Assembly: GCF_009725165.1 (NCBI RefSeq)
Contig: NZ_WNZW01000004.1
Coordinates: forward strand, 186,001 to 250,000
DNA from: Paenibacillus woosongensis
Lineage (GTDB): Bacteria > Bacillota > Bacilli > Paenibacillales > Paenibacillaceae
Reading direction: 5' to 3'
DNA: 64,000 nt
Below the pieces are notes generated by a model. That model did not search any database. It was given only the letters and a program-made list of their open reading frames with translations, and was not told the origin of the DNA. The translations under genes and the position numbers were made by a program. Shown one piece after another: positions 43,736-54,188 of this stretch. Every line of letters starts with the position of its first letter. Position 1 is the first letter of the stretch.

Positions 43736-45145
43736 ATGCACATCGTCGTAGTCGGGTTGAACTATCGAACAGCGCCTGTGGAAGTCAGGGAACGTTTTAC
43801 TTTTGCCGAACGGGATTTGCCGCAAGCGTTGCAAGAGTTGAAACGCACCAAGAGTGTATTGGAAGGCGTCATTATAGCAACCTGCAACAGAACGGAAATT
43901 TATGTCGTGGTTGACCGCTTGCACATGTGCGGTTATTTTATCCGCAGCTTCATGGAGCAGTGGTTTGGCATTCCTAGACAAGAGTTTACCCAACATTTAT
44001 ACATGTATGAGGACGAACAGGCTATCCGCCATCTGTTCCGGGTCGCATGCGGCCTTGATTCAATGGTGCTTGGCGAGACGCAAATTCTAGGTCAGGTTCG
44101 GAGCGCTTTTTTGCTCTCGCAAAAGGAGAAGGCTACGGGCACCTGGTTTAATATGCTATTTAAGCAGGCGATCACGCTGAGCAAGAGAGCCCATTCGGAG
44201 ACAGCGATCGGCGAAAGCGCCGTATCGGTGAGTTATGCAGCTGTTGAATTGGGCAAGCGGGTATTCGGCAGCTTCGAGGGCAAGAAGGTGCTTATTCTCG
44301 GCGCCGGCAAAATGAGCGAGCTGACGGCGAAGCATTTGAGCGGAGGCGGCGCGGCAGAGGTGCTTGTGGCTAACCGTACCTTCGGCCGTGCGCAGGAGCT
44401 GGCAGCCAAGTTCGACGGTACCCCGTGCTCGATGCAGGAAGCGATGCAGCGATTGCAGGACATCGATATTTTAATCAGCTCTACCGGGGCGGACGGTTAC
44501 GTCATAACCTCGTCTCAGGTGCAAAACAGTATGAAGCAGCGGCCGGAACGGCCACTGTTCATTATAGATATAGCGGTGCCTCGCGATATCGATCCAGCGA
44601 TTGGGGAGCTTGACAATGTGTTCCTATATGATATTGACGATCTGGAAGGTATTGTGGAGAGCAACATGGAAATGCGCCGCGGCGAAGCTCTCAAAATCGA
44701 TTGGATGATTGAAGAGGAGATGGGCGCGTTCGCCAACTGGCTGCAAACGCTTGGCGTCAGACCGGTCATTCGCGCACTGCAGGAGAAATCGACTTCGATT
44801 CATGAGAGCACAATGGAAAGCCTGTTCAATAAGCTGCCTGAGCTGGATGAGCGGCAGCGGAAGGTCATACGGCGTTTGACCAAGAGCATCGTGAATCAGA
44901 TGATGCATGATCCGATTAACCGGATCAAGGAGATGGCCGGAGAGGAACACGGAGTGGAAGCGCTCGAAATGTTCACACAAATTTTTGCGCTGGAGCAGCA
45001 GCTCGAGGCTCTGTCTGAATCTTCTACGGCTGCGGATCAGCAGAATAGCGCGACTCAGGAAATTTCTACGCAAGAACAAAAAGAGAAGAAAGAGCCGTCA
45101 CTCGAAACAGAGACCGAGCTTCCGCTCGTGAAGGTATCTGTTTAA
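43736..45145 (+). CDS. hemA: glutamyl-tRNA reductase
   Basis: ATG 43736 (MHIVVVGLNYRTAPVEVRER). The 469-residue enzyme reduces glutamyl-tRNA to glutamate-1-semialdehyde, the first step of tetrapyrrole synthesis. Catalytic Cys50 is in VIIATCNRTEIYV. GETQILGQVRSAF and the NADPH-binding KVLILGAGKMSELTAKHL are typical, and the C-terminal dimerisation helices follow. The last ~40 residues form a Glu/Gln/Ser-rich tail that looks like an added extension. A hairpin terminator lies between hemA and the next pathway gene. Confidence 0.97.
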   Translation: MHIVVVGLNYRTAPVEVRERFTFAERDLPQALQELKRTKSVLEGVIIATCNRTEIYVVVDRLHMCGYFIRSFMEQWFGIPRQEFTQHLYMYEDEQAIRHLFRVACGLDSMVLGETQILGQVRSAFLLSQKEKATGTWFNMLFKQAITLSKRAHSETAIGESAVSVSYAAVELGKRVFGSFEGKKVLILGAGKMSELTAKHLSGGGAAEVLVANRTFGRAQELAAKFDGTPCSMQEAMQRLQDIDILISSTGADGYVITSSQVQNSMKQRPERPLFIIDIAVPRDIDPAIGELDNVFLYDIDDLEGIVESNMEMRRGEALKIDWMIEEEMGAFANWLQTLGVRPVIRALQEKSTSIHESTMESLFNKLPELDERQRKVIRRLTKSIVNQMMHDPINRIKEMAGEEHGVEALEMFTQIFALEQQLEALSESSTAADQQNSATQEISTQEQKEKKEPSLETETELPLVKVSV

Positions 45146-45199
45146 AGCGGTAAGCCGCTTAGATCTTCATCTTTGAATATATGCCGGGATCATCATTGT

Positions 45200-45275
45200 A
45201 TGCCCTGAGCCTTCTGTTTATTCTCGTATTGCATTAGGGTGCAATCTGTATAACGGAGGGTGCAGGGCATTTTTT
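45200..45275 (+). terminator. terminator or attenuator between hemA and sirC
   Basis: ATGCCCTG (45200-45207) pairs with CAGGGCAT (45263-45270) followed by T residues; inside, ATTGCA/TGCAAT forms a second hairpin. The rest of 45146-45409 shows no gene. Confidence 0.75.
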
Positions 45276-45409
45276 GACGATATGGGAGGGCTTAGATTAT
45301 GTTTTGGCGGCGGACGTGGCAAAATAAAGGATGGTAGGTTATGCTATTATCAATGTAAAATGACGTATGAATGATCCGCCGTCCATGGCTGGATATGGGA
45401 GTGGTAAGC

Positions 45410-46063
45410 ATGAACGTCCCGCATTATATTCCCGTGATGCTAAACTGCGCGGGAAGACGCTGCATTGTCGTTGGCGGCGGGGTAATCGCCGAAAGGAAAG
45501 CTAGCGCCCTGCTGGCATCCTCTGCAGAGACGATCGTCATCAGCCCTTCGCTAACGCCTTTTTTAGTGTCTTGTTACGAGAAGGGGCAGCTGCACTGGAT
45601 AAAACGGGAATATCGGGAGGGCGACTTAAGCGGGGCTTTTTTGGCATATGCGGCAACGAACGACAGTCAGGTGAACGAAGCCGTCGTTGCCGAGGCGGAG
45701 AGCCGGGGCGTGCCTGTGAACGATACCGGCGACGGAGCACGGGGCTCCTTCATTACGCCGGCTTCGATCCGCAGGGGCGGCCTGATTGTGGCTGTATCTA
45801 CTTCTGGAGCAGGGCCAACGGTTTCCCGAAGGTTATGCGTGGAGGTCGACGAGCTGTTCGGGGAGCATTACGAGATTTATATTGATTTCTTAAGCGAGAT
45901 CAGGGTAAGGATTAAAGAACAGGTGCTTGACCGGGAGAGACGCCAGCTATTGTTTAAAGCGTTAGCCGAAATGGATATATTGGCGGAAATTCGTGAAGGA
46001 CGATTTCGTCCTTGGAGCGAGGAGAAGCTCGCTGCATGGATTGATGCATATCAGGAGGAATAA
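45410..46063 (+). CDS. sirC: precorrin-2 dehydrogenase / sirohydrochlorin ferrochelatase-type protein
   Basis: ATG 45410 ([18 protein letters not shown]) follows GGGAGTGG; the frame upstream to 45371 has no site. The 217-residue protein starts with the NAD-binding motif [18 protein letters not shown] and has [39 protein letters not shown], the central part of the CysG-B/Met8/YlnF family. It oxidises precorrin-2 toward sirohydrochlorin for siroheme; chelatase activity varies in the family. It sits where B. subtilis has hemX. The next gene follows after 2 bases. Confidence 0.9.
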   Translation: MNVPHYIPVMLNCAGRRCIVVGGGVIAERKASALLASSAETIVISPSLTPFLVSCYEKGQLHWIKREYREGDLSGAFLAYAATNDSQVNEAVVAEAESRGVPVNDTGDGARGSFITPASIRRGGLIVAVSTSGAGPTVSRRLCVEVDELFGEHYEIYIDFLSEIRVRIKEQVLDRERRQLLFKALAEMDILAEIREGRFRPWSEEKLAAWIDAYQEE

Positions 46064-46065
46064 AG

Positions 46066-47025
46066 ATGAAAAAACGTACGATTGTCGTCGGTACTAGACA
46101 GAGCCAATTGGCGCTGACGCAGACGGGTCAGGTTATTGATGCGCTGAAAGCGATATGCGAGGAGCATGGGCTGCCCTATGATTTCGAGATTCGCAAGATT
46201 GTGACGAAGGGCGACCGTATACTGGACGTAACGTTATCGAAGGTAGGGGGCAAAGGCTTGTTTGTGAAGGAAATTGAGCAGGCTATGCTGAGCGGCGAAA
46301 TCGATATGGCGGTACATAGTATGAAGGATATGCCTTCCGTGCTTCAGGAAGGTCTTGTAACCGGTGCGGTTCCACGGAGGGTCGACCCCCGGGATGCGCT
46401 GATTTCCAGGAACGGCCTGAGCTTGGACGAGCTTCCGCAAGGGGCAAAGATCGGTACGAGCAGCCTGCGCCGCTCGAGTCAGCTGAAGAAATACCGTCCG
46501 GACCTGAGGCTGGAATGGATTCGGGGCAATATCGATTCCAGACTGCGCAAATTGGAGACCGAGGGCTTCGATGCCATTATTCTTGCTGCGGCGGGCTTGT
46601 ACCGGATGGGCTGGGAGGATCGGATTACCTCATTTTTGCCAGTAGAGGTATGTTTGCCTGCCGTCGGCCAGGGCGCGCTGGGCATTGAATGCCGTGAAAG
46701 CGACGAGGAGGTGCGCGATCTTCTGTCGCTGTACAATGATCGGGATACCGAGCTGACCGTCGCTGCAGAGCGCCAATTCCTGCGCGTATTGAACGGTGGC
46801 TGCCAGGTTCCGATCGGTGCATATGCTACCTTGGTGCAGGAGGAATCCGGGATCGGAACGGGAGGAGCGCGCATCGAATTGACGGGGCTGGTCGGAACGC
46901 CGGACGGACGGCTTGTTCTGAAGGATGTCCTGACCGGCGAGGATCCGCTGAAGCTGGGCGATGAGGTTGCAGCTAAGCTGATTTCTAGAGGAGCGGACGA
47001 AATTTTGGCGGAAGTCAGGGAGTGA
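46066..47025 (+). CDS. hemC: hydroxymethylbilane synthase (porphobilinogen deaminase)
   Basis: ATG 46066 ([20 protein letters not shown]) with AGGAGGA upstream. The 319-residue enzyme links four porphobilinogens. Seen: [55 protein letters not shown] and the dipyrromethane-cofactor cysteine in [13 protein letters not shown]. It precedes a cobA-hemD fusion gene that uses its product. Confidence 0.97.
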   Translation: MKKRTIVVGTRQSQLALTQTGQVIDALKAICEEHGLPYDFEIRKIVTKGDRILDVTLSKVGGKGLFVKEIEQAMLSGEIDMAVHSMKDMPSVLQEGLVTGAVPRRVDPRDALISRNGLSLDELPQGAKIGTSSLRRSSQLKKYRPDLRLEWIRGNIDSRLRKLETEGFDAIILAAAGLYRMGWEDRITSFLPVEVCLPAVGQGALGIECRESDEEVRDLLSLYNDRDTELTVAAERQFLRVLNGGCQVPIGAYATLVQEESGIGTGGARIELTGLVGTPDGRLVLKDVLTGEDPLKLGDEVAAKLISRGADEILAEVRE

Positions 47026-47033
47026 GTGATGGG

Positions 47034-48578
47034 ATGGCTGGAAAGGTATATTTAGTCGGGGCGGGGCCCGGCGATGCTAGATTGATTACAGTAAAGGGAT
47101 TGCAATGTCTGGAAAAGGGGGATGTCGTCGTATACGACCGGCTGGCGAATCCCAGCTTGCTGAGGAAAATGAAGCCTGGTGCAGAGAAGATCTATGTAGG
47201 CAAGCTGCCGGACCGTCATACGATGAAACAGGAGGAGATTAATCAACTCCTCGTGGACTTGGCGCTGACGGGGAAGACCGTTGTCCGTCTGAAGGGCGGC
47301 GATCCGACGATCTTCGGCCGCGTAGGCGAAGAGGCCGAGCTGCTTCGCAAGCATGGAATTCCTTATGAGATCGTACCGGGAATCACTGCAGCGATCTCGG
47401 TCCCTGCCTATGCGGGGATTCCGGTAACCCACCGGGACATGGCTTCCTCCCTGTCCATCATTACCGGACATGAGAGTCCTGAAAAGCTAGACAAGTCCAT
47501 CAATTGGGAGAAGGTCACGAATGCAACGGGGACGCTCATTTTCATGATGGGCGTTGCCAAGATCGGGTACATCAGCAGGCAGCTGATAACGTACGGAAGA
47601 TCTCCCGATACGCCCGTCGCTCTCGTGCGCTGGGGGACGCGGGCAGAACAGGAGACCTTGACCGGCACGCTGGAGGACATCGAGCGTAAAGTGCAGCAGG
47701 CGAACTTTCAGCCGCCGGCCGTCATCGTCGTAGGGGAGGTCGTGACGCAGCGCGAGCATTTGAAGTGGGCGGAGACCCTGCCGCTGTTTGGCACGCGCGT
47801 GCTTGTTACCCGCGCCCGCAGTCAGGCCAGCGAGCTTGCTGCGCAGATCGAGGATTTGGGCGGCGAGCCGTATGAGTTCCCTGTCATCGATATTCGAATG
47901 CCTGAGGACGAGGAACAGATCGCTCATGCGGATGCGGCTTTAAGCCAATTGGAGACGTATGACTGGGTGTTCTTCACAAGCGTCAACGGGGTGGAGTATT
48001 TCTTCAGGCGCTTGGAGAAACTGGGACAAGATGTCCGCTCACTTCATCGAGCGAGAATCGCTGCAGTCGGGCCGGCAACGAAGGAAGCGCTTCGAGCCCG
48101 CGGCATTGCCGCAGAGGAGCTGCCAGGACAATACCAGGCCGAGGGCATGTTCGAGGCGTACGGCGCCGAAATGTACGCCGGCCAGCAGGTGCTGCTGCCG
48201 CGGGGAGACCTTGGCCGCAATTGGCTGCCAGAGGTTCTTCGGGAGAAGGGGCTGAACGTGGCCGATGCCGTGATGTACGAGACCGTACCTGCCGGCGAGG
48301 AGGACGATGAGCTGCTGAAGCTCATCGAAGAGGGCGGCATCCATGTCGTGACCTTCACCAGCTCGTCGACAGTAAAGAACCTGGTTGCTGCCCTAAAGGG
48401 AATGGGGCTTGCAGACCCCGTTCAAGCCTTGTCTGGCGCTGCCATCGCCTGCATTGGCCCGCTTACTGCGCAAACGGCTAGGGACCTTGGCTTCAACGTC
48501 GATATGATGGCTGAAGAATCGACGATCAACAGCCTTGTCCAATCCCTTTGCGACTGGCGTGCCAGTAATCGTGATTAG
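47034..48578 (+). CDS. fused uroporphyrinogen-III C-methyltransferase / uroporphyrinogen-III synthase
   Basis: ATG 47034 (MAGKVYLVGAGPGDARLIT) lies 8 bases after AGGGAGTGA; a GTG at 47022 is within that site. Residues 1-~250 are the SAM-dependent CobA/SUMT domain: GAGPGD, VVYDRLANPSLL, VRLKGGDPTIFGRVGEEAELL, ITGHESPEK. Residues ~255-514 are HemD: RVLVTRARSQASELAAQIEDLGG, FTSVNGVEYFF, VTFTSSSTVKNLVAAL and IACIGPLTAQTARDLGF. One polypeptide thus makes uroporphyrinogen III and methylates it toward siroheme. B. subtilis keeps hemD single; the fusion is common in other Bacillota. 719 bases of non-coding DNA follow. Confidence 0.95.
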   Translation: MAGKVYLVGAGPGDARLITVKGLQCLEKGDVVVYDRLANPSLLRKMKPGAEKIYVGKLPDRHTMKQEEINQLLVDLALTGKTVVRLKGGDPTIFGRVGEEAELLRKHGIPYEIVPGITAAISVPAYAGIPVTHRDMASSLSIITGHESPEKLDKSINWEKVTNATGTLIFMMGVAKIGYISRQLITYGRSPDTPVALVRWGTRAEQETLTGTLEDIERKVQQANFQPPAVIVVGEVVTQREHLKWAETLPLFGTRVLVTRARSQASELAAQIEDLGGEPYEFPVIDIRMPEDEEQIAHADAALSQLETYDWVFFTSVNGVEYFFRRLEKLGQDVRSLHRARIAAVGPATKEALRARGIAAEELPGQYQAEGMFEAYGAEMYAGQQVLLPRGDLGRNWLPEVLREKGLNVADAVMYETVPAGEEDDELLKLIEEGGIHVVTFTSSSTVKNLVAALKGMGLADPVQALSGAAIACIGPLTAQTARDLGFNVDMMAEESTINSLVQSLCDWRASNRD

Positions 48579-48616
48579 CTATGGAATAGCTCTCATAATT
48601 TATATATTTTGCACTG

Positions 48617-48912
48617 CAGCAAGCGTATCCCGCAAGGGAGAACGCCAGTACCGTAGTCAGTAGCAGTAAGAGGCACCACGTAAAGTAACTAATCTCTGCG
48701 CCGTAGTGAGCGTATCCCCGCAGGGGACAGCGCCAATACCGTAGTCAGTAGCAGTAAGAGTCACCACGTAAAGTAACTAATCTCTGCACCGTAGTGAGCG
48801 TATCCCTGCAGGGGAGAGCGCCGGAACCGTAGTCAGTAGCAGTAAGAGGCACAGCGCAAAAGTAACTAATCCTTGCGCTGTAGTGAGCGAATCCCCGCAG
48901 GGGACAGCGCCC
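48617..48912 (+). repeat. 88-bp tandem repeat, about 3.3 copies
   Basis: CCGTAGTCAGTAGCAGTAAG occurs at 48651, 48739 and 48827 (spacing 88 and 88). The companion block GTAGTGAGCG-ATCCCCGCAGGGGACAGCGCC recurs before each and once more at about 48880. Copies are imperfect. CCCCGCAGGGG forms a small hairpin nested in GGCGC/GCGCC pairing. It lies between two genes of the tetrapyrrole operon. Confidence 0.9.
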
Positions 48913-49297
48913 CTGACAACCAGCCTAACTCAATACAGCCAAATAAACCCTACCCACCCAGACAGCAGGAGAGTCTAACGTAGAGCGGGCCCGTTAGGGC
49001 GGCAAGCGACTGATTGCACACTGCCTGCCCGGGAGCGCCACCCGCAGCAGGGCTGAGCAGAATGTTTACCCAGGTTGCCCCGGGGCGCCAAAAGTAAGAC
49101 GTACCCGAAGGGGGAAAAGCGTTCCACACACCAAACCTAAGCGCATCCCCGCCAGGGGACAGCGATGCAGGAGCGCCTCTGCCCCTCCCACGTTATTCCC
49201 ATTGCGGGAGTCCAGAGGGCGCAGCCCTTGGAGCCCTCCCTTACGACAAGGGAGGGTTTGGGTGGGATGGGATCAATTTGAAAGGACGATACCAACT
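48913..49297. other. non-coding remainder of the gap before hemB
   Basis: GC-rich, with a further degenerate copy of the CCCC-GGGGACAGCG block near 49142-49165 and a GGGAGGG..CCCTCCC inverted pair around 49230-49258. No credible coding frame; the open frame reaching back to 49202 is read-through. No clear promoter for hemB is visible. Confidence 0.6.
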
Positions 49298-50305
49298 ATG
49301 ACATTTCCAATCGTAAGACACCGCCGTTTGCGGCAATCGGCTGCGATACGCGGTATGGTGCGCGAAACCGTGATTATGGCCGATGATTTCGTACAGCCGA
49401 TATTCGTCACCTATGGCAGCAATGTGAAAAATGAAATCTCTTCGATGCCGGGCGTGTTCCACTTCTCTTTAGACCGTCTTCAGGAGGAAGTGAAGGAGAT
49501 TGTTGATCTTGGCATTCCGGCGGTACTGCTGTTCGGCATTCCTGAACAAAAGGACAGTGTTGGTACGTCGGCCTTCGTCGAAACTGGCATTGTGCAGGAA
49601 GCCACCCGACTCATCAAATCATGGTATCCCGACTTGCTTGTGGTCGCGGATACTTGCCTGTGTGAATTTACGGATCACGGCCATTGCGGCATGGTGCACA
49701 CCATTGAACGGGATGGCCATGTCTGCGGGGACGTGTTGAACGATGAATCATTGGAGCTCCTGGTGAAGACGGCAGTGTCACAGGCGCAAGCGGGAGCTGA
49801 CATCATCGCTCCATCGAATATGATGGACGGCTTCGTCCAAGCGATTCGCCACGGACTAGACGAAGCAGGCTATACCCATGTGCCAATTATGTCGTATTCC
49901 GTAAAATACGCCTCGGCATTCTACGGCCCCTTCCGGGAAGCAGCAGATTCGGCGCCGCAATTCGGCGACCGCAAGACGTATCAGATGGATCCGGCGAATG
50001 CCCGCGAAGCGCTGCGCGAAGCGGAGACAGATGTGCTAGAGGGTGCAGATATGCTTATGGTTAAGCCGGCGCTAGCCTATATGGATGTGATCCGCATGCT
50101 TCGGGACGAATTTGACCTGCCGATCGTGGCCTACAATGTGAGCGGCGAATATTCCATGGTCAAGGCGGCGGCCCAGCAAGGCTGGATTAACGAGCGGGCG
50201 ATCGTGAGCGAAATGCTGCTGGGCATGAAGCGCGCGGGAGCTGACATTATCATTACGTATTTTGCCAAAGATGCGGCGCGCTGGCTGCGCGAAGGACGCA
50301 ATTAG
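49298..50305 (+). CDS. hemB: delta-aminolevulinic acid dehydratase (porphobilinogen synthase)
   Basis: ATG 49298 ([20 protein letters not shown]) with AAAGGA 11 bases upstream. The 335-residue enzyme condenses two aminolevulinates. Seen: zinc cysteines in [16 protein letters not shown], first active-site Lys in [17 protein letters not shown] and Schiff-base Lys in [18 protein letters not shown]. The zinc-site cysteines make it the zinc-dependent class. It is separated from hemC-cobA/hemD by repeats but keeps pathway order with hemL. Confidence 0.97.
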   Translation: MTFPIVRHRRLRQSAAIRGMVRETVIMADDFVQPIFVTYGSNVKNEISSMPGVFHFSLDRLQEEVKEIVDLGIPAVLLFGIPEQKDSVGTSAFVETGIVQEATRLIKSWYPDLLVVADTCLCEFTDHGHCGMVHTIERDGHVCGDVLNDESLELLVKTAVSQAQAGADIIAPSNMMDGFVQAIRHGLDEAGYTHVPIMSYSVKYASAFYGPFREAADSAPQFGDRKTYQMDPANAREALREAETDVLEGADMLMVKPALAYMDVIRMLRDEFDLPIVAYNVSGEYSMVKAAAQQGWINERAIVSEMLLGMKRAGADIIITYFAKDAARWLREGRN

Positions 50306-50384
50306 CATACCTGAAGTATGCTTCGGAATTTCAAGGACAGACCATAGATCATAGATCAATGACAAAGCAAGGAGCGTGACGTCA

Positions 50385-51686
50385 ATGAGTACAACTATCG
50401 GACGTAAAGGGGAAGAACGGTCCTACCAGGCATTTGAAGAAGCGAAAAAGGTGCTGCCGGGCGGAGTTAACAGCCCGGTACGCGCGTTCAAGTCCGTTGG
50501 GCTGACGCCGATTTATATGGACCACGGTATTGGTTCACACATTTACGATATCGACGGCAACAGCTATATCGATTATGTGGGATCATGGGGCCCGCTTATT
50601 ATGGGACATGCCCACCCGGAGGTCGTTAAGGCACTGCAGGAGACGGCTGCCAAGGGCACCAGCTTTGGCGCGCCTACACTGCTTGAGACACAGATGGCCA
50701 GACTTGTAGCCGAGCGCGTGCCGTCCATTGAAGTCGTGCGGATGGTCAACTCCGGCACAGAGGCGACGATGAGCGCGATCCGCTTGGCTCGGGGTTACAC
50801 GGGACGCAGCAAAATTATGAAATTTGAGGGCTCCTATCACGGCCATGCCGACAGCCTGCTCATCAAAGCGGGTTCCGGCGTAGCAACACTGGGGCTCCCG
50901 GACAGCCCAGGCGTACCGGAGAGCATCGCAGCGAACACCATTACCGTTCCGTATAATGACCTGGAATCCGTTCAATTGGCCTTCGAACGCTTCGACGAAG
51001 AAATTGCCGGCGTCATTGTGGAACCGATCGCAGGGAATATGGGCGTCGTACCGCCGCAGCCTGGATTTTTGGAAGGGCTGCGCCGTATTACAACAGAATA
51101 CGGCAGCCTGCTTATTTTTGATGAAGTTATGACCGGCTTCCGCGTTCACCTGCACTCTGCTCAAGGACTGTTTGGCATTACTCCAGATTTGACCTGCCTA
51201 GGTAAAGTAATCGGCGGGGGACTGCCGGTTGGCGCTTATGGCGGCAAACGCGAAATTATGGAGCAAATCGCTCCTTCGGGCCCAATTTATCAGGCGGGTA
51301 CGCTAAGCGGGAACCCGCTGGCCATGATTGCCGGCTTCACTACATTGTCGCTCCTTACGCCTGAGGTTTATGACCGTCTCGAGCGCTTGTCGGCTAAGCT
51401 TCAGGCAGGGCTTGAATCGAATGCGAAGGAAGCGGGAATCCCTAGCGTGATTAATCGCGTAGGTTCTATGGTCTGCCCGTTCTTTACGAATGAGCAGGTC
51501 GTTAACTATGATACGGCCAAGAGCAGCGACTTGGATCTGTTCCGCCGCTATTTTGCCGCGCTGGTACAGGAGGGGATCAATATCGCCCCGTCTCAGTTTG
51601 AGGGCATGTTTGTTTCTGGCGTTCATACCGACGAGGACATTGATGCTACGATCGAGGCGCATCGAAAAGCGCTGCAGAAGCTGTGA
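50385..51686 (+). CDS. hemL: glutamate-1-semialdehyde 2,1-aminomutase
   Basis: ATG 50385 ([21 protein letters not shown]) lies 10 bases after AAGGAG; a GTG at 50376 is too close. The 433-residue PLP enzyme converts the hemA product to aminolevulinate. Seen: [62 protein letters not shown] and the PLP lysine in [16 protein letters not shown]. It completes the aminolevulinate branch; the next gene overlaps its stop. Confidence 0.97.
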   Translation: MSTTIGRKGEERSYQAFEEAKKVLPGGVNSPVRAFKSVGLTPIYMDHGIGSHIYDIDGNSYIDYVGSWGPLIMGHAHPEVVKALQETAAKGTSFGAPTLLETQMARLVAERVPSIEVVRMVNSGTEATMSAIRLARGYTGRSKIMKFEGSYHGHADSLLIKAGSGVATLGLPDSPGVPESIAANTITVPYNDLESVQLAFERFDEEIAGVIVEPIAGNMGVVPPQPGFLEGLRRITTEYGSLLIFDEVMTGFRVHLHSAQGLFGITPDLTCLGKVIGGGLPVGAYGGKREIMEQIAPSGPIYQAGTLSGNPLAMIAGFTTLSLLTPEVYDRLERLSAKLQAGLESNAKEAGIPSVINRVGSMVCPFFTNEQVVNYDTAKSSDLDLFRRYFAALVQEGINIAPSQFEGMFVSGVHTDEDIDATIEAHRKALQKL

Positions 51687-52591
51687 GTTTACGGTCAGCA
51701 GGCGCTAGACGGGGAGAATGGCTGGAACTGATGCCCGGCAGGCTCCCCATGCCGGCAAGCGGTGACCGCTATGAAGCGGCGCTCGCATGGCTGGAAGGCG
51801 AATTGGACCTTCCTGTCAAGCTCCGGCGCACACTTGAAGCCGAGCAGGGGATTAAGCTGGCGGGAGATCGTCTGCGCCTGCGGCTTTTTCCGCCAAGGAT
51901 ATCGCAGTATGAGCCTATGCATCCGGAGCTTCCGCTGCAAATTTTGTACGAGGATGATTTTTGCCTCGTTGTACATAAGCCTGCAGGGGTTAAAGTACAT
52001 CCGGATGGACACAGCCCCCTGCCGACTTTAGCCAATATGGTCGCAGCGATTTACTCGGAACGCGGCGAGCCAGTTGCGCCCGAGCATATACACCGGCTGG
52101 ACGAGAACACGTCCGGCCCGGTGCTATATGCCAAGAATACTTATTCTAAGCTTAAACTGGACGCGGCGATGGCGCGCAAGGAAATTGGCCGGGTCTACGT
52201 GGCGCTGGTACAAGGCGCGGTAAGTCCGGCGCTCCGCGTAATTGACCAGCCAATCGGCAAGGATCGGCATCATAGAGCTCGAAGGCGCGTATCCCCGTCG
52301 GGCCAGCATGCAGTAACGCGCGTAGAGCTGCTGGAGGCCTATCCGGACGCCAGCCTCGTGCGCCTCACACTGGAGACGGGACGAACCCATCAGATTCGGG
52401 TTCATATGAGCTATGAGGGCCATCCGCTTATCGGGGACGCTTTATATGGGGGCAGCACCAAGCTGACGCCCTATCAAGCGCTTCACGGCGAGAGTTTGAT
52501 GTTTGCCCACCCGCTTACGGGAGAGACCTTGACCGTGCAGGACCCTTGGCCTGCAAGCTGGAAAACGCTGCTTAAGCAGCTTCGAGCCTAG
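51683..52591 (+). CDS. RluA family pseudouridine synthase
   Basis: The frame opens at GTG 51683, overlapping the hemL stop by 4 bases; an alternative ATG at 51731 has a distant GGGGAG, so the start is uncertain. The 302-residue product has the RluA core: [40 protein letters not shown] with the catalytic Asp in [41 protein letters not shown]. It isomerises uridine in rRNA or tRNA; the exact target cannot be told. No such gene sits here in B. subtilis. Confidence 0.92.
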   Translation: MSLRSAGARRGEWLELMPGRLPMPASGDRYEAALAWLEGELDLPVKLRRTLEAEQGIKLAGDRLRLRLFPPRISQYEPMHPELPLQILYEDDFCLVVHKPAGVKVHPDGHSPLPTLANMVAAIYSERGEPVAPEHIHRLDENTSGPVLYAKNTYSKLKLDAAMARKEIGRVYVALVQGAVSPALRVIDQPIGKDRHHRARRRVSPSGQHAVTRVELLEAYPDASLVRLTLETGRTHQIRVHMSYEGHPLIGDALYGGSTKLTPYQALHGESLMFAHPLTGETLTVQDPWPASWKTLLKQLRA

Positions 52592-52762
52592 CCAACGCAG
52601 GAATTGAATATATGCCAAAGCCATGAATGAGTGGTGTTCGATCGGCAAAAACCAGGCATGCACTCCTTTTTCAAGCATATAAATAAAACGAGCGATGATT
52701 TGGACCATGTCATCCATGGGATGCGAAATCATGTTTGGAAATGCTGAAAGGAGGTATCATTC

Positions 52763-54124
52763 TTGGCTGATCAGTCCTACGGTCTGAGGTTTGATATTTA
52801 TGAGCGTGTTCATTTATCGGAAGATGTGATTGGAATTGAGGAATTGGAGGAAATAGAGCTCATTCCGAAAATCCAGGTGATTCCTGGCGAGGAGTATGCC
52901 GCGCTTCGCGGGCATTTGCTGCTGTCGGGACTATACCGGGGGCAGGGGGAAAGCTGCAAGCTGGAGCATTGGATCCCGGTTGAAATCACGATTCCGTTAA
53001 GCCGGGTAAACAAACTGGAGGAGATCGCCGTCGAAATTGACAATTTTGATGTGGATCTTCTGAGTGCCCGCAGTTTGAATATTACCGGGGTTTTGTCGCT
53101 TAAGGGGATTGAGACGACTACGCTTACGGGGAGCGAAGAATGGAAGGACAGGGAATTTATAGCTGCGCATGAATCTCATCAGGATGAACCGGACGAGACT
53201 TGCCTGACAGAGCAGCCATTACCATTGGACACATTGCGACAAGAAGAACAGCAGCTGACGGAGCAGATCTCTGAGGGACCGGTGTCTGGAGACAGAGAGA
53301 ATCAAGCTTCTCAGTGGCAGAGCTCTTTGGAGGCCGCCGAGGACCTGGATTTGCCGGACTTTCCAGAAACCCCTCATCAGAACGTGATCTCCTGGACGGA
53401 CGATTCGCTGCTCTCATCCCCATCGCTATGGAAGGACAAGGCGGCGGTTTCTGAGGATGAGATCCGGGAGGCTGTGCAGCAAGCGGAAGAGAATTTAGCC
53501 TCGTTCAAGGAAGAAGAACAACGTGACGAACTGGAAGAGAATCACCTTGAAACTCCATCTATAAGCGAACAGGAGGGTGATGCCGTCGAGGTCGTACAGG
53601 CTGTGTCGAGGGAAACAGACCAGGCGGCTTCTTCGGAGCAAGGCGCAGAGTCAGAGCCGGTTTTGTCAGCAACCACCGAACCAGAGGCTGCCGGAGATGT
53701 CGCTCATGAAGATTCGGAGCCGGAAATTCGCCCCCAGCCCGAGGAGAAAAAAGAGCTGAAAATTGCCCTTAACAGCAAGAAGGCGGATGAAACGGTACAG
53801 GGAAGCGATATTGGCATCACCAAGCTGCTATCAGCTCAACGGCCCAATAAAGAACCGGAAGGCTCGTTGGAACAGGAAGAAGGCAACGTAAAGGCAGCGG
53901 CCGAACTACACGGGGACGAGGAAGAAGTTCGCTGGAAAAACTTATTCATCGGCAATGCGGAAGAGCAGACCCCCTTTCGGAAAATCCGGCTCGTCATCGT
54001 TCAGCGCGAAGAGACCTTGGATGAAATTGCCGAGCGGTACAATCTCAGTACAAGGGAGCTGCAGCTTTACAATCGGTTAGCCGAACACAACTTAGCGGAA
54101 GGGCAAGTTCTATATATTCCGTAA
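52763..54124 (+). CDS. spoVID: spore coat morphogenetic protein SpoVID-like, LysM at C-terminus
   Basis: Start is TTG 52763 with GAAAGGAGGT upstream. The 453-residue protein has a beta-rich N-domain (YGLRFDIYERVHLSEDVIGI, PGEEYAALRGHLLLSGLYRG, WIPVEITIPLSRV) like the SpoVID/SipL domain that binds SpoIVA. A long, low-complexity Glu/Gln/Ser-rich middle follows (~125-405), then a C-terminal LysM (VIVQREETLDEIAERYNLSTRELQLYNRL, GQVLYIP). Position after hemL matches B. subtilis spoVID, whose product encases the forespore. The acidic middle is expected in coat morphogens and diverges fast. Confidence 0.88.
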   Translation: MADQSYGLRFDIYERVHLSEDVIGIEELEEIELIPKIQVIPGEEYAALRGHLLLSGLYRGQGESCKLEHWIPVEITIPLSRVNKLEEIAVEIDNFDVDLLSARSLNITGVLSLKGIETTTLTGSEEWKDREFIAAHESHQDEPDETCLTEQPLPLDTLRQEEQQLTEQISEGPVSGDRENQASQWQSSLEAAEDLDLPDFPETPHQNVISWTDDSLLSSPSLWKDKAAVSEDEIREAVQQAEENLASFKEEEQRDELEENHLETPSISEQEGDAVEVVQAVSRETDQAASSEQGAESEPVLSATTEPEAAGDVAHEDSEPEIRPQPEEKKELKIALNSKKADETVQGSDIGITKLLSAQRPNKEPEGSLEQEEGNVKAAAELHGDEEEVRWKNLFIGNAEEQTPFRKIRLVIVQREETLDEIAERYNLSTRELQLYNRLAEHNLAEGQVLYIP

Positions 54125-54160
54125 ATTGATTGGTTCGGAATCATATATATTGAAGAGCAG

Positions 54161-54188
54161 ACTGCGCGTAATTCGCGCAGTTTTTTTT
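54161..54188 (+). terminator. terminator after spoVID
   Basis: ACTGCGCG and CGCGCAGT with a short loop, followed by eight T residues. Confidence 0.92.

Noticed and set aside
48617-48912. CRISPR array
   Set aside because: The whole 88-bp unit repeats, with no variable spacers and no cas genes; it is a tandem repeat.
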